A stretch of DNA of 64,000 bases, taken from the NCBI GenBank assembly GCA_964494205.1, contig CAZBRD010000001.1:62001-126000 (forward strand), given 5' to 3'. Source of the stretch: JBBTCX01 sp964494205. Its GTDB lineage: Bacteria; Planctomycetota; Phycisphaerae; UBA1845. Numbering within the stretch: position 1 is the stretch's first letter; every line of letters begins with the position of its first letter. Of this stretch, positions 1 through 7,723 are shown in pieces. The notes under the pieces were generated by a model that was given only the letters and a program-made list of their open reading frames with translations, did no database searches and was not told where the DNA came from. The translations under genes and the position numbers were made by a program.

Positions 1-363
1 GATCGCCACATTCGGCAGCTTTCGGGCGGCCAACAACAGCGCGTTTTTCTTGCTCGCGCGCTTTGTCAGCAGGCGGATATTCTGCTGCTCGATGAACCCT
101 TCGCGGGCGTCGATGCAGCCACCGAGCAGGCCATATTCCGTTTGATCGACCGACTCAAGCTCGATGGAAAGACCCTCTTGGTGGTCAACCACGATCTTTC
201 CATTCTGAACCGATTCGATCTCGTCTTGTTATTGAACCAACGCGTCGTCGCCTTTGGTCCAACGGCCACTGTCGTCAACGATGAAAACCTGCGTCGAACC
301 TATGGCGGCAGATTGACCTTGCTCGATCGCGCCGACGTCGCGCTCGCTCAACCGAAACGGTGA
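1..363 (+). CDS. Metal ABC transporter ATP-binding protein (3' part only)
   Basis: The gene enters from the left edge, so only the C-terminal 120 residues are present. They carry the ABC signature LSGGQQQR, a Walker B segment ILLLDEPFAGVD and the H-loop histidine in VVNHDLS. This is the second half of a nucleotide-binding domain; Walker A lies outside the window. The stop is three bases before the start of an ABC-3 family permease, so the two are almost certainly cotranscribed and form one transporter. The permease family and its fused DtxR/MntR-like domain suggest a manganese, zinc or iron importer of the ZnuC/MntB/TroB group. The metal cannot be read from this fragment. Confidence 0.9.
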   Translation, partial: DRHIRQLSGGQQQRVFLARALCQQADILLLDEPFAGVDAATEQAIFRLIDRLKLDGKTLLVVNHDLSILNRFDLVLLLNQRVVAFGPTATVVNDENLRRTYGGRLTLLDRADVALAQPKR

Positions 364-366
364 CAC

Positions 367-1686
367 TTGCCGGCACTACTTTCACAAGTTGAATTGAACT
401 GGTCCCAATGGCTTGCACCATTCGGCAAGCTGTGGTGGGCGGGCACCGCGTGCAGCGCGCTCGTTGGCATTGCGCTCGGTGTACTCGGTTGCTTCGTCAT
501 TCTGCGACGAATGGCTCTCATCGGCGATGCGCTCTCACATGCAATCCTGCCGGGCGTCGTCATCGCTTTTCTGCTCACTGGCCGATCGGATATCGAAGGA
601 CTGTTCCTCGGCGCGTTAGTCGCCGGTCTCGTCGCAGCCATTCTGATTCGCCTCGTCTCCCAATACAGCCGCAGCAAGGAAGACTCGGCAATTGGCGTCG
701 TTTTCACGGCGTTTTTCGCTCTGGGGGTCGTCATCGCGAGCATGATGCCACGCTCGACCCACTTCGACCTGAAGTGCTTCCTTTTTGGCGATCCGCTAGC
801 CGTCGGGCGCGAAGATGTCCGAGCGACGGCCATCGTCGCCCCGATCGTGCTCATCACCATCGGGCTACTCTACCATCGCCTGAAGATTGTGAGCTTTGAT
901 CCTCTTGTGGCCGCAGCCATGGGAATCTCCGTCTCGGTGCTGCATTACCTCCTGATGGGGCTTCTTTCAGTTACGGTGATCGTGGGCCTCAAAACCGTCG
1001 GCGTGATTCTCGTCGTAGCCATGGTCATCACGCCCGCCTCGGCTGCTTATCAATTGACCAATCGGCTGTTTCCAATGCTGCTGTTGGCAGGCCTATTTGG
1101 AGCCATCTCTGCCGCGGTAGGCATGTCCGTCGCTTTTGTGACAAATGCGCCGACGGGACCCGCCATGGTTCTAGTCGCCACGTTCATCTTCGGACTTGCT
1201 GTGTTGTTTAGTCCCATGAACGGCGTGCTTGTTCGCCTGCTTCGTCGTCGAAGTGTGCGTGTACACACAGAGGTCGAGGACGTGCTGAAGGCCATCTACA
1301 ACCTGGGCGAGCAGGGAATAGTGCCAACCGCTGACACCATCGCGTCACGCGCCTTGCTATCGACGCGTCGCGTTTCGGCTATCACGGGCGCGCTTCAATC
1401 GCAGCGACTGCTCGAACCGGGCAGTGTCCTTGCGCTGACCGACGCCGGTCACGAACGAGCTCGAGAGCTGGTTCGCGCCCATCGCTTGTGGGAATCGTAT
1501 TTGGCTGATCACGCCCAACTCGATCACGACGCGATCCATCATGAAGCCGAACGCCTCGAGCACGCACATGAATTGGCTGACGAGGTCGATGCGACGCTTG
1601 GGTTCCCGGCGCGGGATCCCCATGGCGAGGTAATTCCATCAATTGCAGGTGGCGATCCGGCGGTATCGCCCGACAAACGCAAATAG
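367..1686 (+). CDS. ABC-3 metal permease fused to a DtxR/MntR-type regulator domain
   Basis: This 439-residue protein starts with TTG just after the ATPase stop. Residues 1 to about 290 form a polytopic ABC-3 (ZnuB/MntB-type) permease, with the family segment LGCFVILRRMALIGDALSHA near residue 40. Residues about 297-415 match the winged-helix and dimerisation parts of DtxR/MntR metalloregulators, including EVEDVLKAIYNL and a metal-site-like pattern with Asp305, His372, Glu395, Glu398 and His399. The position equivalent to MntR Glu11 appears to be Lys308. There is no C-terminal SH3-like domain. Such a domain normally represses metal-uptake genes when metal is bound. Tethered to the membrane it could sense cytoplasmic metal and gate transport or capture DNA, which is inference. 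The permease assignment is firm. Confidence 0.9.
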   Translation: MPALLSQVELNWSQWLAPFGKLWWAGTACSALVGIALGVLGCFVILRRMALIGDALSHAILPGVVIAFLLTGRSDIEGLFLGALVAGLVAAILIRLVSQYSRSKEDSAIGVVFTAFFALGVVIASMMPRSTHFDLKCFLFGDPLAVGREDVRATAIVAPIVLITIGLLYHRLKIVSFDPLVAAAMGISVSVLHYLLMGLLSVTVIVGLKTVGVILVVAMVITPASAAYQLTNRLFPMLLLAGLFGAISAAVGMSVAFVTNAPTGPAMVLVATFIFGLAVLFSPMNGVLVRLLRRRSVRVHTEVEDVLKAIYNLGEQGIVPTADTIASRALLSTRRVSAITGALQSQRLLEPGSVLALTDAGHERARELVRAHRLWESYLADHAQLDHDAIHHEAERLEHAHELADEVDATLGFPARDPHGEVIPSIAGGDPAVSPDKRK

Positions 1687-1712
1687 GGTTTTTTCAACAT
1701 GTGGAGGCGAAC

Positions 1713-2534
1713 ATGATCCGGAGAAGTTCCTTCCGGTGTGCGGTTGGGTTCTGCGCACTGGTAAATATGATTGAGTTTTCCGTGGCTGATGACGGCCCCA
1801 TCGTCACTGATCGACCGGATTTCACGGAAAGCAGCTCGACCGTTCCAGCACTGCGAATGCAGATCGAGGGCGGCTACACCTTTACCGCAGACGACGAGAA
1901 CAGGCTGAGAACAGCCGATCACACGTTTCCAGAGCTGCTAATGCGAATTGGAATTGTCGAGGGATTTGAGCTTCGCATCGGTGGCGAGGGGTTCTCATCG
2001 ACCGAAGTATTATTTGAGGAACGCAATGATTCCGGTCGAAAGATTCACCAGAAGGAACACGAAGACGGCGGCACCGACATGGAGGTCGGCGTCAAACTCC
2101 ACCTGATCGATCAGCAGGGATGGATCCCGGATTTCGGCGTCATTGTTTCGACATCGATCCCAACGGGGACGGTGACGAAAACCTCCGGCGACGTCGATCC
2201 GCAGGTGAAATGGCTGTGGTCGTATGAGCTGACCGAGCGCTGGGGCCTGGCGGGCAACCTGAATTTCGCGGTTCCCACCACCGAAAATGACCGTTTCTTT
2301 CAAACGGCGGCCTCGTTATCATTGTCATGCTCCATCACCGACTGGCTTGGGTCTTACGTGGAATACTTTGGGGTATACCCCAACGATGACGGCACGGATT
2401 GTGCTCACTATATGAATGGCGGGCTTACTTTTCCGGTGACGGAAAACCTGCAGTTCGATGTGCGCTGCGGCGCCGGACTGAATGAGGAAGCCGACGACTT
2501 TTTCGTGGGAACGGGTTTTGCAGTCCGATTTTAA
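1713..2534 (+). CDS. Putative outer-membrane beta-barrel protein (MetA-pathway/transporter-like)
   Basis: The ATG at 1713 is chosen over the upstream GTG at 1701 because GGAGG lies five bases before it. The 273-residue product has an N-terminal signal-like segment, then the stretch TDRPDFTESSSTVP, which is typical of the putative 'MetA-pathway of phenol degradation'/transporter-like outer-membrane family. The rest alternates hydrophobic and polar residues (IEGGYTF, ELRIGGEGF, GVIVSTSIPTG) and ends in GTGFAVRF, with a terminal phenylalanine common in beta-barrels. It follows the metal transporter by 26 bases and may belong to that operon, perhaps as a porin-like entry route. The substrate is unknown. 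Confidence 0.7.
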   Translation: MIRRSSFRCAVGFCALVNMIEFSVADDGPIVTDRPDFTESSSTVPALRMQIEGGYTFTADDENRLRTADHTFPELLMRIGIVEGFELRIGGEGFSSTEVLFEERNDSGRKIHQKEHEDGGTDMEVGVKLHLIDQQGWIPDFGVIVSTSIPTGTVTKTSGDVDPQVKWLWSYELTERWGLAGNLNFAVPTTENDRFFQTAASLSLSCSITDWLGSYVEYFGVYPNDDGTDCAHYMNGGLTFPVTENLQFDVRCGAGLNEEADDFFVGTGFAVRF

Positions 2535-2546
2535 GGGAGAAGCGGT

Positions 2547-2654
2547 ATGACCTTTCTACTCAGCATCTTTTACGAAATCATGAACATCGTAGTGTTTGAT
2601 GTCCTGAGCTCGGTGATCACCGGCCTCTTCGGCGGTGGTGGAACCGGCGCTTAA
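2547..2654 (+). CDS. 35-residue hydrophobic small protein
   Basis: An ATG at 2547 with the upstream purine-rich GGGAGAAG opens a 35-codon frame ending in TAA at 2652-2654. The peptide starts MTFLLSIFYEIMNIVVF, continues with a hydrophobic helix, and ends in a Gly-rich tail GGGGTGA. One membrane or amphipathic helix is likely. It lies 12 bases after the previous gene and just before a strong hairpin terminator, so it is probably the last gene of the metal-transport operon. No family is recognised. Support comes from its ribosome-binding site, position and terminator; there is no homology evidence. Confidence 0.5.
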   Translation: MTFLLSIFYEIMNIVVFDVLSSVITGLFGGGGTGA

Positions 2655-2682
2655 GTCGCATACATAACACAAACACAGCTCT

Positions 2683-2723
2683 GAACCGTCGCGGCTAATG
2701 ACAACGCGACGGTTCTGCTTTTT
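2683..2723 (+). terminator. Rho-independent terminator
   Basis: GAACCGTCGCG at 2683-2693 pairs perfectly with CGCGACGGTTC at 2705-2715, an 11-bp stem with an 11-base loop, followed by TGCTTTTT. It ends the plus-strand metal-transport operon and abuts the stop codon of the convergent carboxypeptidase gene. Confidence 0.85.
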
Positions 2724-5085
2724 ACGTGCCCGGCAATAGGTAGGAGAAGCTAATGTAATCGGCCATGTCCACGTCGATGTCGGGGTCGAAGTTTGCATCG
2801 TCGCAATCAACAGGGTGCGCCGTCGCGGGCCCCATCAGACAGTCCAACAATATTTCATGATCGTTCACATCGACGAATCCGTCGCTGTCGAGATCGCCCG
2901 GAATCGGCGGGCAATACACCCTGAAGAACTCCACATCATCCACAGCCGCCTCTACCAGGTTTGTGGTGGGAGCTGTGTTTCGTGCAAGAAACCGCAGCTT
3001 CGTCTGTGTACCCGGAGTAATGAAATCCGACACACGGAACAGGTATCGTTTCCAGTACACGGTCTCCGTGGTCACATTTGTCGGCGAAGTGATGTCAACC
3101 AGTGACACCCAATTCGTGCCATTATTACTGGAGATGGAAACTTCGAGCCGATCTCCCGCCCCGTTCGAATTGTTGAAAAAAGCCCAGAATGAAACGTAAG
3201 CTTCCCCGTCGCCGGTAATGTTGAACGCAGGAGAAGTCAGCGTCGTGATGCCATTCACATACGTCGGATTCTGCGCCTGGTACGGACCGTTCTGTGTCAT
3301 GAAGCACTCGTCGCCGGGATCGGGCGTGTGATCTACGTCGGGCTGAACAAACGTGATCGCATAGTTGCCCTGCGAAGAAAACGAGTTGCCCACCGGCACC
3401 ACCCGCTCCCACCGCCCTCGGGTCGCCGTATCGCCTATCGACATGATCGACCAGCCGCTGCTCGTTTCAAATGTATCCGACACCATCGTTGAAACGAGGG
3501 CGACGGGCATTGAAAACACTTCCGCTGGCGCGCTTTCAGGCAGCGTGGCTGTTTCCATCGAAGTCGTGGCCGCGGAAAAGTAGTACTCAACGGTCTGACC
3601 GCAAGGAGTTGCGGGAATGGGCCCGGAGTGCGATTGGAACACAGTCGGCGCACCGGGGCTGAGGCTCGTCTCCACAAACGCCTCTTTCCCATCCGCTCTG
3701 TGCCACACGCTGACACTTTCCAGTTGCTCGCCCGGCCAAGCGCGAGCTTGAACGGTGATCGTGTTCGATTGATCCGGACTCGCCACAACGGGCAACGTGG
3801 ATTGGTTGTGATAGAGTCGCAGCGAACTGGCTGTGGCTGCCCAGAACGCGAATTCCTTCATCCCTTCCATGTTCTCAACGCATGTCGGAATGATCTGATC
3901 CGCCGGGAGAATGAAACCGAACTCGCCGGTGTCGCGAAGTTCAACGGTGCACGAGCAAATTCCTCGCTCGCCATACATCCAATCCACAGCCCCACCGGCT
4001 GCCCGGTAGAGAATTCCGCCGATCGGTCCGGGTTTGTAGGGCAAACCGGCTGCGAGGACAGCGTCGGCCATGGACTGGCTCAAGATATCGAACTCTGCCG
4101 CATCGAGCGTGGGCGCGAGATGTTCAAATTCATATCCCCAGGGCGTGAGAATCACCTGGGAGAATGAGTGATAATCGATGTGCGCCCGCACATTGGAGAG
4201 ACCGAGTATGAAGTCTCGAAGGGCGGCTGATTCCGGCTCTGAGAAGGGAGCAATTCCGCGATAGGTATCGCTAAACGTGTTGCCGGAGCTTCCCGGTCCG
4301 CCCCAGGCGAATCCCCAATTGCGGTTCAGGTCGACGCCGAAGTTTCCGTCCAGATTGTTTCGCCGATTCTTCCGCCACAATCGGTTAGGCCCCCACGTAT
4401 GCACGTAACCATCCGGATTCGCTACGGGAACGATGTAGAAATCCACGTTATTCACCAGCGACGTCAGCTCGGGATCGATGTTGTATTGCGATAGTAATTG
4501 ATCCGCGATGTACATGGTGACCATCGGCGAGACCCACTCGCGTGCGTGCTGACAACTGTTGAAGACGATTGCGGGTTTTCCTGTGCCACCGGTCGAGATG
4601 GCGATGCCTCGAATGGCTCGATTCTCTATCGAAGTGCCAACCAGAAAAGTCGAAGCTAGCGCCGGGTTGGCCGTCACCATTGAGTCCATAAATGCATTAA
4701 TTTGGTTCAGGTCGCGGAAGTCATCGAACCATCCGCCGCCAGCCGTAGCCGCATGCGTTTCGCGCTCGCGATCAATCAGCGCCTGCACGTCGTCGATTAA
4801 CACGCGGTATTCAATTCCCTGACGGACAAGTTTCGGTAAATCACTGGCGGCGATGCGAAAATCTACCGCTCCGACGCTGACTTCGTGCGACCAGAAATCC
4901 TCAATGAACGATTCTACGAATTGAACATCGGTTTCATCGCGAAGAACGGCGCGAACGACTTTTTGGTTGTCGAAACAGATGGGCTGCACTGCGGATGCGT
5001 TGTCATTTCCCGACACACGGGTCGCGCCTACGCAAAGCAATACTAAATGCCCAATGATAAGAATTTGCCCCAACCCCATCGGCAT
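2722..5085 (-). CDS. Secreted M14 zinc carboxypeptidase with dockerin-like C-terminus
   Basis: The start at 5085 is preferred over an ATG 14 codons upstream because AGGGAGAAG precedes it. The 787-residue protein has a signal peptide (ILIIGHLVLLCVG) and a propeptide-like region to about residue 115. The peptidase domain has zinc ligands His180 and Glu183 in HAREW and His306 in DYHSF, a substrate-site LNRNW, and the catalytic glutamate in VELRDTG near residue 382. These fit carboxypeptidase A/B-like M14 enzymes, which remove C-terminal amino acids. A jelly-roll or MAM-like module follows (about residues 530-710). The end carries two dockerin-like Asp repeats (DLDSDGFVDVND and DPDIDVDMADY). It is probably exported and calcium-binding. 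The divergently started neighbour is a peptide transporter on the same strand. Confidence 0.92.
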   Translation of the reverse strand: MPMGLGQILIIGHLVLLCVGATRVSGNDNASAVQPICFDNQKVVRAVLRDETDVQFVESFIEDFWSHEVSVGAVDFRIAASDLPKLVRQGIEYRVLIDDVQALIDRERETHAATAGGGWFDDFRDLNQINAFMDSMVTANPALASTFLVGTSIENRAIRGIAISTGGTGKPAIVFNSCQHAREWVSPMVTMYIADQLLSQYNIDPELTSLVNNVDFYIVPVANPDGYVHTWGPNRLWRKNRRNNLDGNFGVDLNRNWGFAWGGPGSSGNTFSDTYRGIAPFSEPESAALRDFILGLSNVRAHIDYHSFSQVILTPWGYEFEHLAPTLDAAEFDILSQSMADAVLAAGLPYKPGPIGGILYRAAGGAVDWMYGERGICSCTVELRDTGEFGFILPADQIIPTCVENMEGMKEFAFWAATASSLRLYHNQSTLPVVASPDQSNTITVQARAWPGEQLESVSVWHRADGKEAFVETSLSPGAPTVFQSHSGPIPATPCGQTVEYYFSAATTSMETATLPESAPAEVFSMPVALVSTMVSDTFETSSGWSIMSIGDTATRGRWERVVPVGNSFSSQGNYAITFVQPDVDHTPDPGDECFMTQNGPYQAQNPTYVNGITTLTSPAFNITGDGEAYVSFWAFFNNSNGAGDRLEVSISSNNGTNWVSLVDITSPTNVTTETVYWKRYLFRVSDFITPGTQTKLRFLARNTAPTTNLVEAAVDDVEFFRVYCPPIPGDLDSDGFVDVNDHEILLDCLMGPATAHPVDCDDANFDPDIDVDMADYISFSYLLPGT

Positions 5086-5269
5086 GCTCCGCTTCTCCCT
5101 AACCTGCCGCAGCCAGTCGCGCCGCATCGAATTCCAATCATGTTAGCAATTCGAGTTTCCAAATGAAAACCGCTTCGCGCAAACGACCCGTTGCAATGAA
5201 GGCCCATCGACCAAATCAAGACGCACGGCGAACCGCGACATTCTGAAGGAAGACAGCGCCGATCCCCTG

Positions 5270-7456
5270 TTAGCGAACTCCGTGCATCATGGCTGTAATC
5301 TTTCGGGCAATCACAAAGCACACGATCGAAGCCACCGTCATGCCAATGGTGATCGTCGCGAAGTAGTTACGAGGCTCGTAGACTTCCCAGTTTTCCCCGA
5401 GGAATCCGGCAATGAAGTGGCCAAAGGTACTCGCCAGCAGCCAGATACCCATCAGCATGGTCACAAATTGCTTTGGCGCGAGCTTGCTGACCATGGAGAG
5501 GCCGACCGGAGACAGACAAAGCTCTCCGATCGTGCAGAGGATATAGAACCAGAAAAGCCACCACGAGCTGACGCGATATTTTGCACCGTTAAGGTATAGC
5601 TCATTCATGGCCGTGCGAAACTCAGGGTTCGAACCTGCCAACAGAATCTGCTTGTAATCTTTGTCCGCCAGCACGGTGGACACGTACAGTGTGCTTGTGG
5701 CAGCGTCGAAGCGAACATCCTTTGTCGCAAAACCGCTTAGATAACGAGGCTCAAAACCGGCCGGCAATTGCGTTAACTTCTTCTCGACGACAAACGACTC
5801 CTCGCCTTTCTTTGTGGCTTCTTCCTTTGCTTTCTTGCTTTCCTTTGCAAGGTCCCAGATCGCGCGCACATACTCCTTTGGCGCCGTTGAACGCATCATG
5901 CGATCGCGATGGTTTTCATCGAGGACGCCGCGCATTTGGATGTTTGTCGCTCCGGCATCGTAAGTAAGGCGCCCGCCGTGCGCGATCATCGGTTGATTTT
6001 TCGATTCCTCGCGTACGCCCTGCTCAAACTTTGTGATGGCCTCATCGGCACCGAGGTTGGGAGCGTCAAAGAAATGTAGCTTTCCGTCCTTGGTCACAAA
6101 ATTTTCCGGCAAGGACGGAAGCTTTGCGGAACTTGGTCCATCCTCGTACTTGACGGACCAGATCATCAGTGCGAACGCCATGCCCTGCATGAACACACCG
6201 ATCGACATCTTCACCGGGATCGACAGATTAACTTGTCGTTTGGCTAGGAACGTCCAAAGCCAGGCAAAAAGCGGGGCGAGGACGACGATAGCCAAGGCAT
6301 TGATCGATTGAAACGACGTGGTGAGAACCGGATTGAACTTAAGCAGCGTTCCGAACGCATCCTGCAGAGTCGGCCACCAGCCCTTTTCTGCGATGTCAAC
6401 CGGCGCACTTGGATAAAGCGCGGGGGCCGGTGGCGCTTCAGTAAGGTAGCGGTTGGTGCTCTGATCCGCCCAGATGTTCATCGCGTTTCCGGCCTGCTCA
6501 AATGCAACCCAGAAGAACACGACAAAGACGAACACCGCATAAATCGCGAGAACGCGATCGCGGGTGGCCATGTTCACGCGCGAGACAATCCAAGAGGCAA
6601 AGAACGCGGCAATCGCTGCAATGACGACGATGATGGAGTCACTCCACTTGATTACCTTAAGGAAGTAGAGCGCAGGTGCTGCCAGGAGCAAGCCAAGGCC
6701 AAGACAAAGAATCAGGTTGGGCGCCGCCGTGTTCAGGCGAGGCGTAACTGAATGCGTTCGCCGCGTTTCGTCTTCGGTAAGTGCGTGTGACTCTCCGTGA
6801 CTATGACCCGCCTTGTGCGCGTGAATCACGGGTCCCTCATAAACCACATCCGGGGGAAGTTCTTTCACCCAAGGCAAACCGATCAGATAGGTCAGCAATC
6901 CCAAAACCATGCCCACGCCCGCGGCTGCAAACCCCCAGTGAAAACCGAGCCCCGGCGTGTCTTTCAATGCTCCGCAAACCAAGGGGGATAGAAACGCACC
7001 AAGGTTGATACCCATGTAGAAAATGGTGTACGCGCCATCGCGCCGCGGATCGTTTTGCGGATAGAGTCGCCCCACCTGAGCGGACATGTTCGGTTTGAAA
7101 AAGCCATTACCTACAATCAGGAACGTGAGGGCGGCCATGAAAATCCAAAGTTCCTCGAAGGCCATGCAGAAGTGACCGATGGCCATACTGATCGCGCCAA
7201 TGATGATCGCCCATTTGTTCCCGATGTAGCGGTCGGCAATGAACCCGCCGATGAGCGGCGTGAGATAGACGAGCGACGTATACCACTTGTAGGCGCTCGA
7301 CGCCTCCTCTTGCGTCCATTTGAAGTACTGCACCATGTACAGAACCAGCAGCGCCCGCATCCCGTAGTAGCTGAATCGCTCCCACATCTCCGTGAAAAAG
7401 AGCACGAAGAGACCGACGGGGTGGCCGAGGAAGGTTCCGGGTTCTCTGGTTCTCAC
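5270..7456 (-). CDS. POT/PTR-family proton-coupled peptide transporter
   Basis: A GTG at 7456 has AAGGAGA eight bases upstream, so it is preferred to the GTG at 7498. The 728-residue protein shows POT-family features: FFTEMWERFSYYGMRALL in the first membrane helix, LIGGFIADRYIGNKW, and GNGFFKPNMSAQVG. It is predicted to import di- or tripeptides with protons across the inner membrane. A segment of roughly 190 mostly polar residues (about 434-626) interrupts the helices before SSWWLFWFYILCTIGELCLSP; typical bacterial POT proteins have about 450-520 residues. A His-rich loop (HAHKAGHSHGESH) lies near residue 225. Downstream on the same strand is a secreted carboxypeptidase, so digestion and uptake of peptides may be linked. 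Confidence 0.92.
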   Translation of the reverse strand: MRTREPGTFLGHPVGLFVLFFTEMWERFSYYGMRALLVLYMVQYFKWTQEEASSAYKWYTSLVYLTPLIGGFIADRYIGNKWAIIIGAISMAIGHFCMAFEELWIFMAALTFLIVGNGFFKPNMSAQVGRLYPQNDPRRDGAYTIFYMGINLGAFLSPLVCGALKDTPGLGFHWGFAAAGVGMVLGLLTYLIGLPWVKELPPDVVYEGPVIHAHKAGHSHGESHALTEDETRRTHSVTPRLNTAAPNLILCLGLGLLLAAPALYFLKVIKWSDSIIVVIAAIAAFFASWIVSRVNMATRDRVLAIYAVFVFVVFFWVAFEQAGNAMNIWADQSTNRYLTEAPPAPALYPSAPVDIAEKGWWPTLQDAFGTLLKFNPVLTTSFQSINALAIVVLAPLFAWLWTFLAKRQVNLSIPVKMSIGVFMQGMAFALMIWSVKYEDGPSSAKLPSLPENFVTKDGKLHFFDAPNLGADEAITKFEQGVREESKNQPMIAHGGRLTYDAGATNIQMRGVLDENHRDRMMRSTAPKEYVRAIWDLAKESKKAKEEATKKGEESFVVEKKLTQLPAGFEPRYLSGFATKDVRFDAATSTLYVSTVLADKDYKQILLAGSNPEFRTAMNELYLNGAKYRVSSWWLFWFYILCTIGELCLSPVGLSMVSKLAPKQFVTMLMGIWLLASTFGHFIAGFLGENWEVYEPRNYFATITIGMTVASIVCFVIARKITAMMHGVR

Positions 7457-7723
7457 AGTGGCGTCTCCTTCGTGATCGCTGAGCTTCAGCCTTGGCACAT
7501 CGCTTTTTCACGCACCTCGGGGACACGGCTCCCGATGGGCTTATGACCCGATCGGGGTTGCGGTGCGATACGCGGCAAAGCATAGCGGCAACAAACTGGT
7601 CGACCAACCACCAATAGCAGGGCGGCGCAAAAATAGTCACAGGGCGCGACGACCACTACAATGCGTCTGAAACGCGCGGTAAGAAGGCTGTCGTGCTCAG
7701 CGCATAACTCGATGAAGGTTCAC

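Noticed and set aside
2531..5099. Shared 12-base motif AGGGAGAAGCGG before two different genes
   Set aside because: The motif precedes the small peptide gene and the carboxypeptidase gene, but it is essentially an extended Shine-Dalgarno sequence, so a regulatory meaning is not needed.
5615..5640. GGTTCGAACCTGCC resembling a tRNA T-arm
   Set aside because: It lies within the coding sequence of the peptide transporter and no tRNA-like acceptor or anticodon arms flank it.
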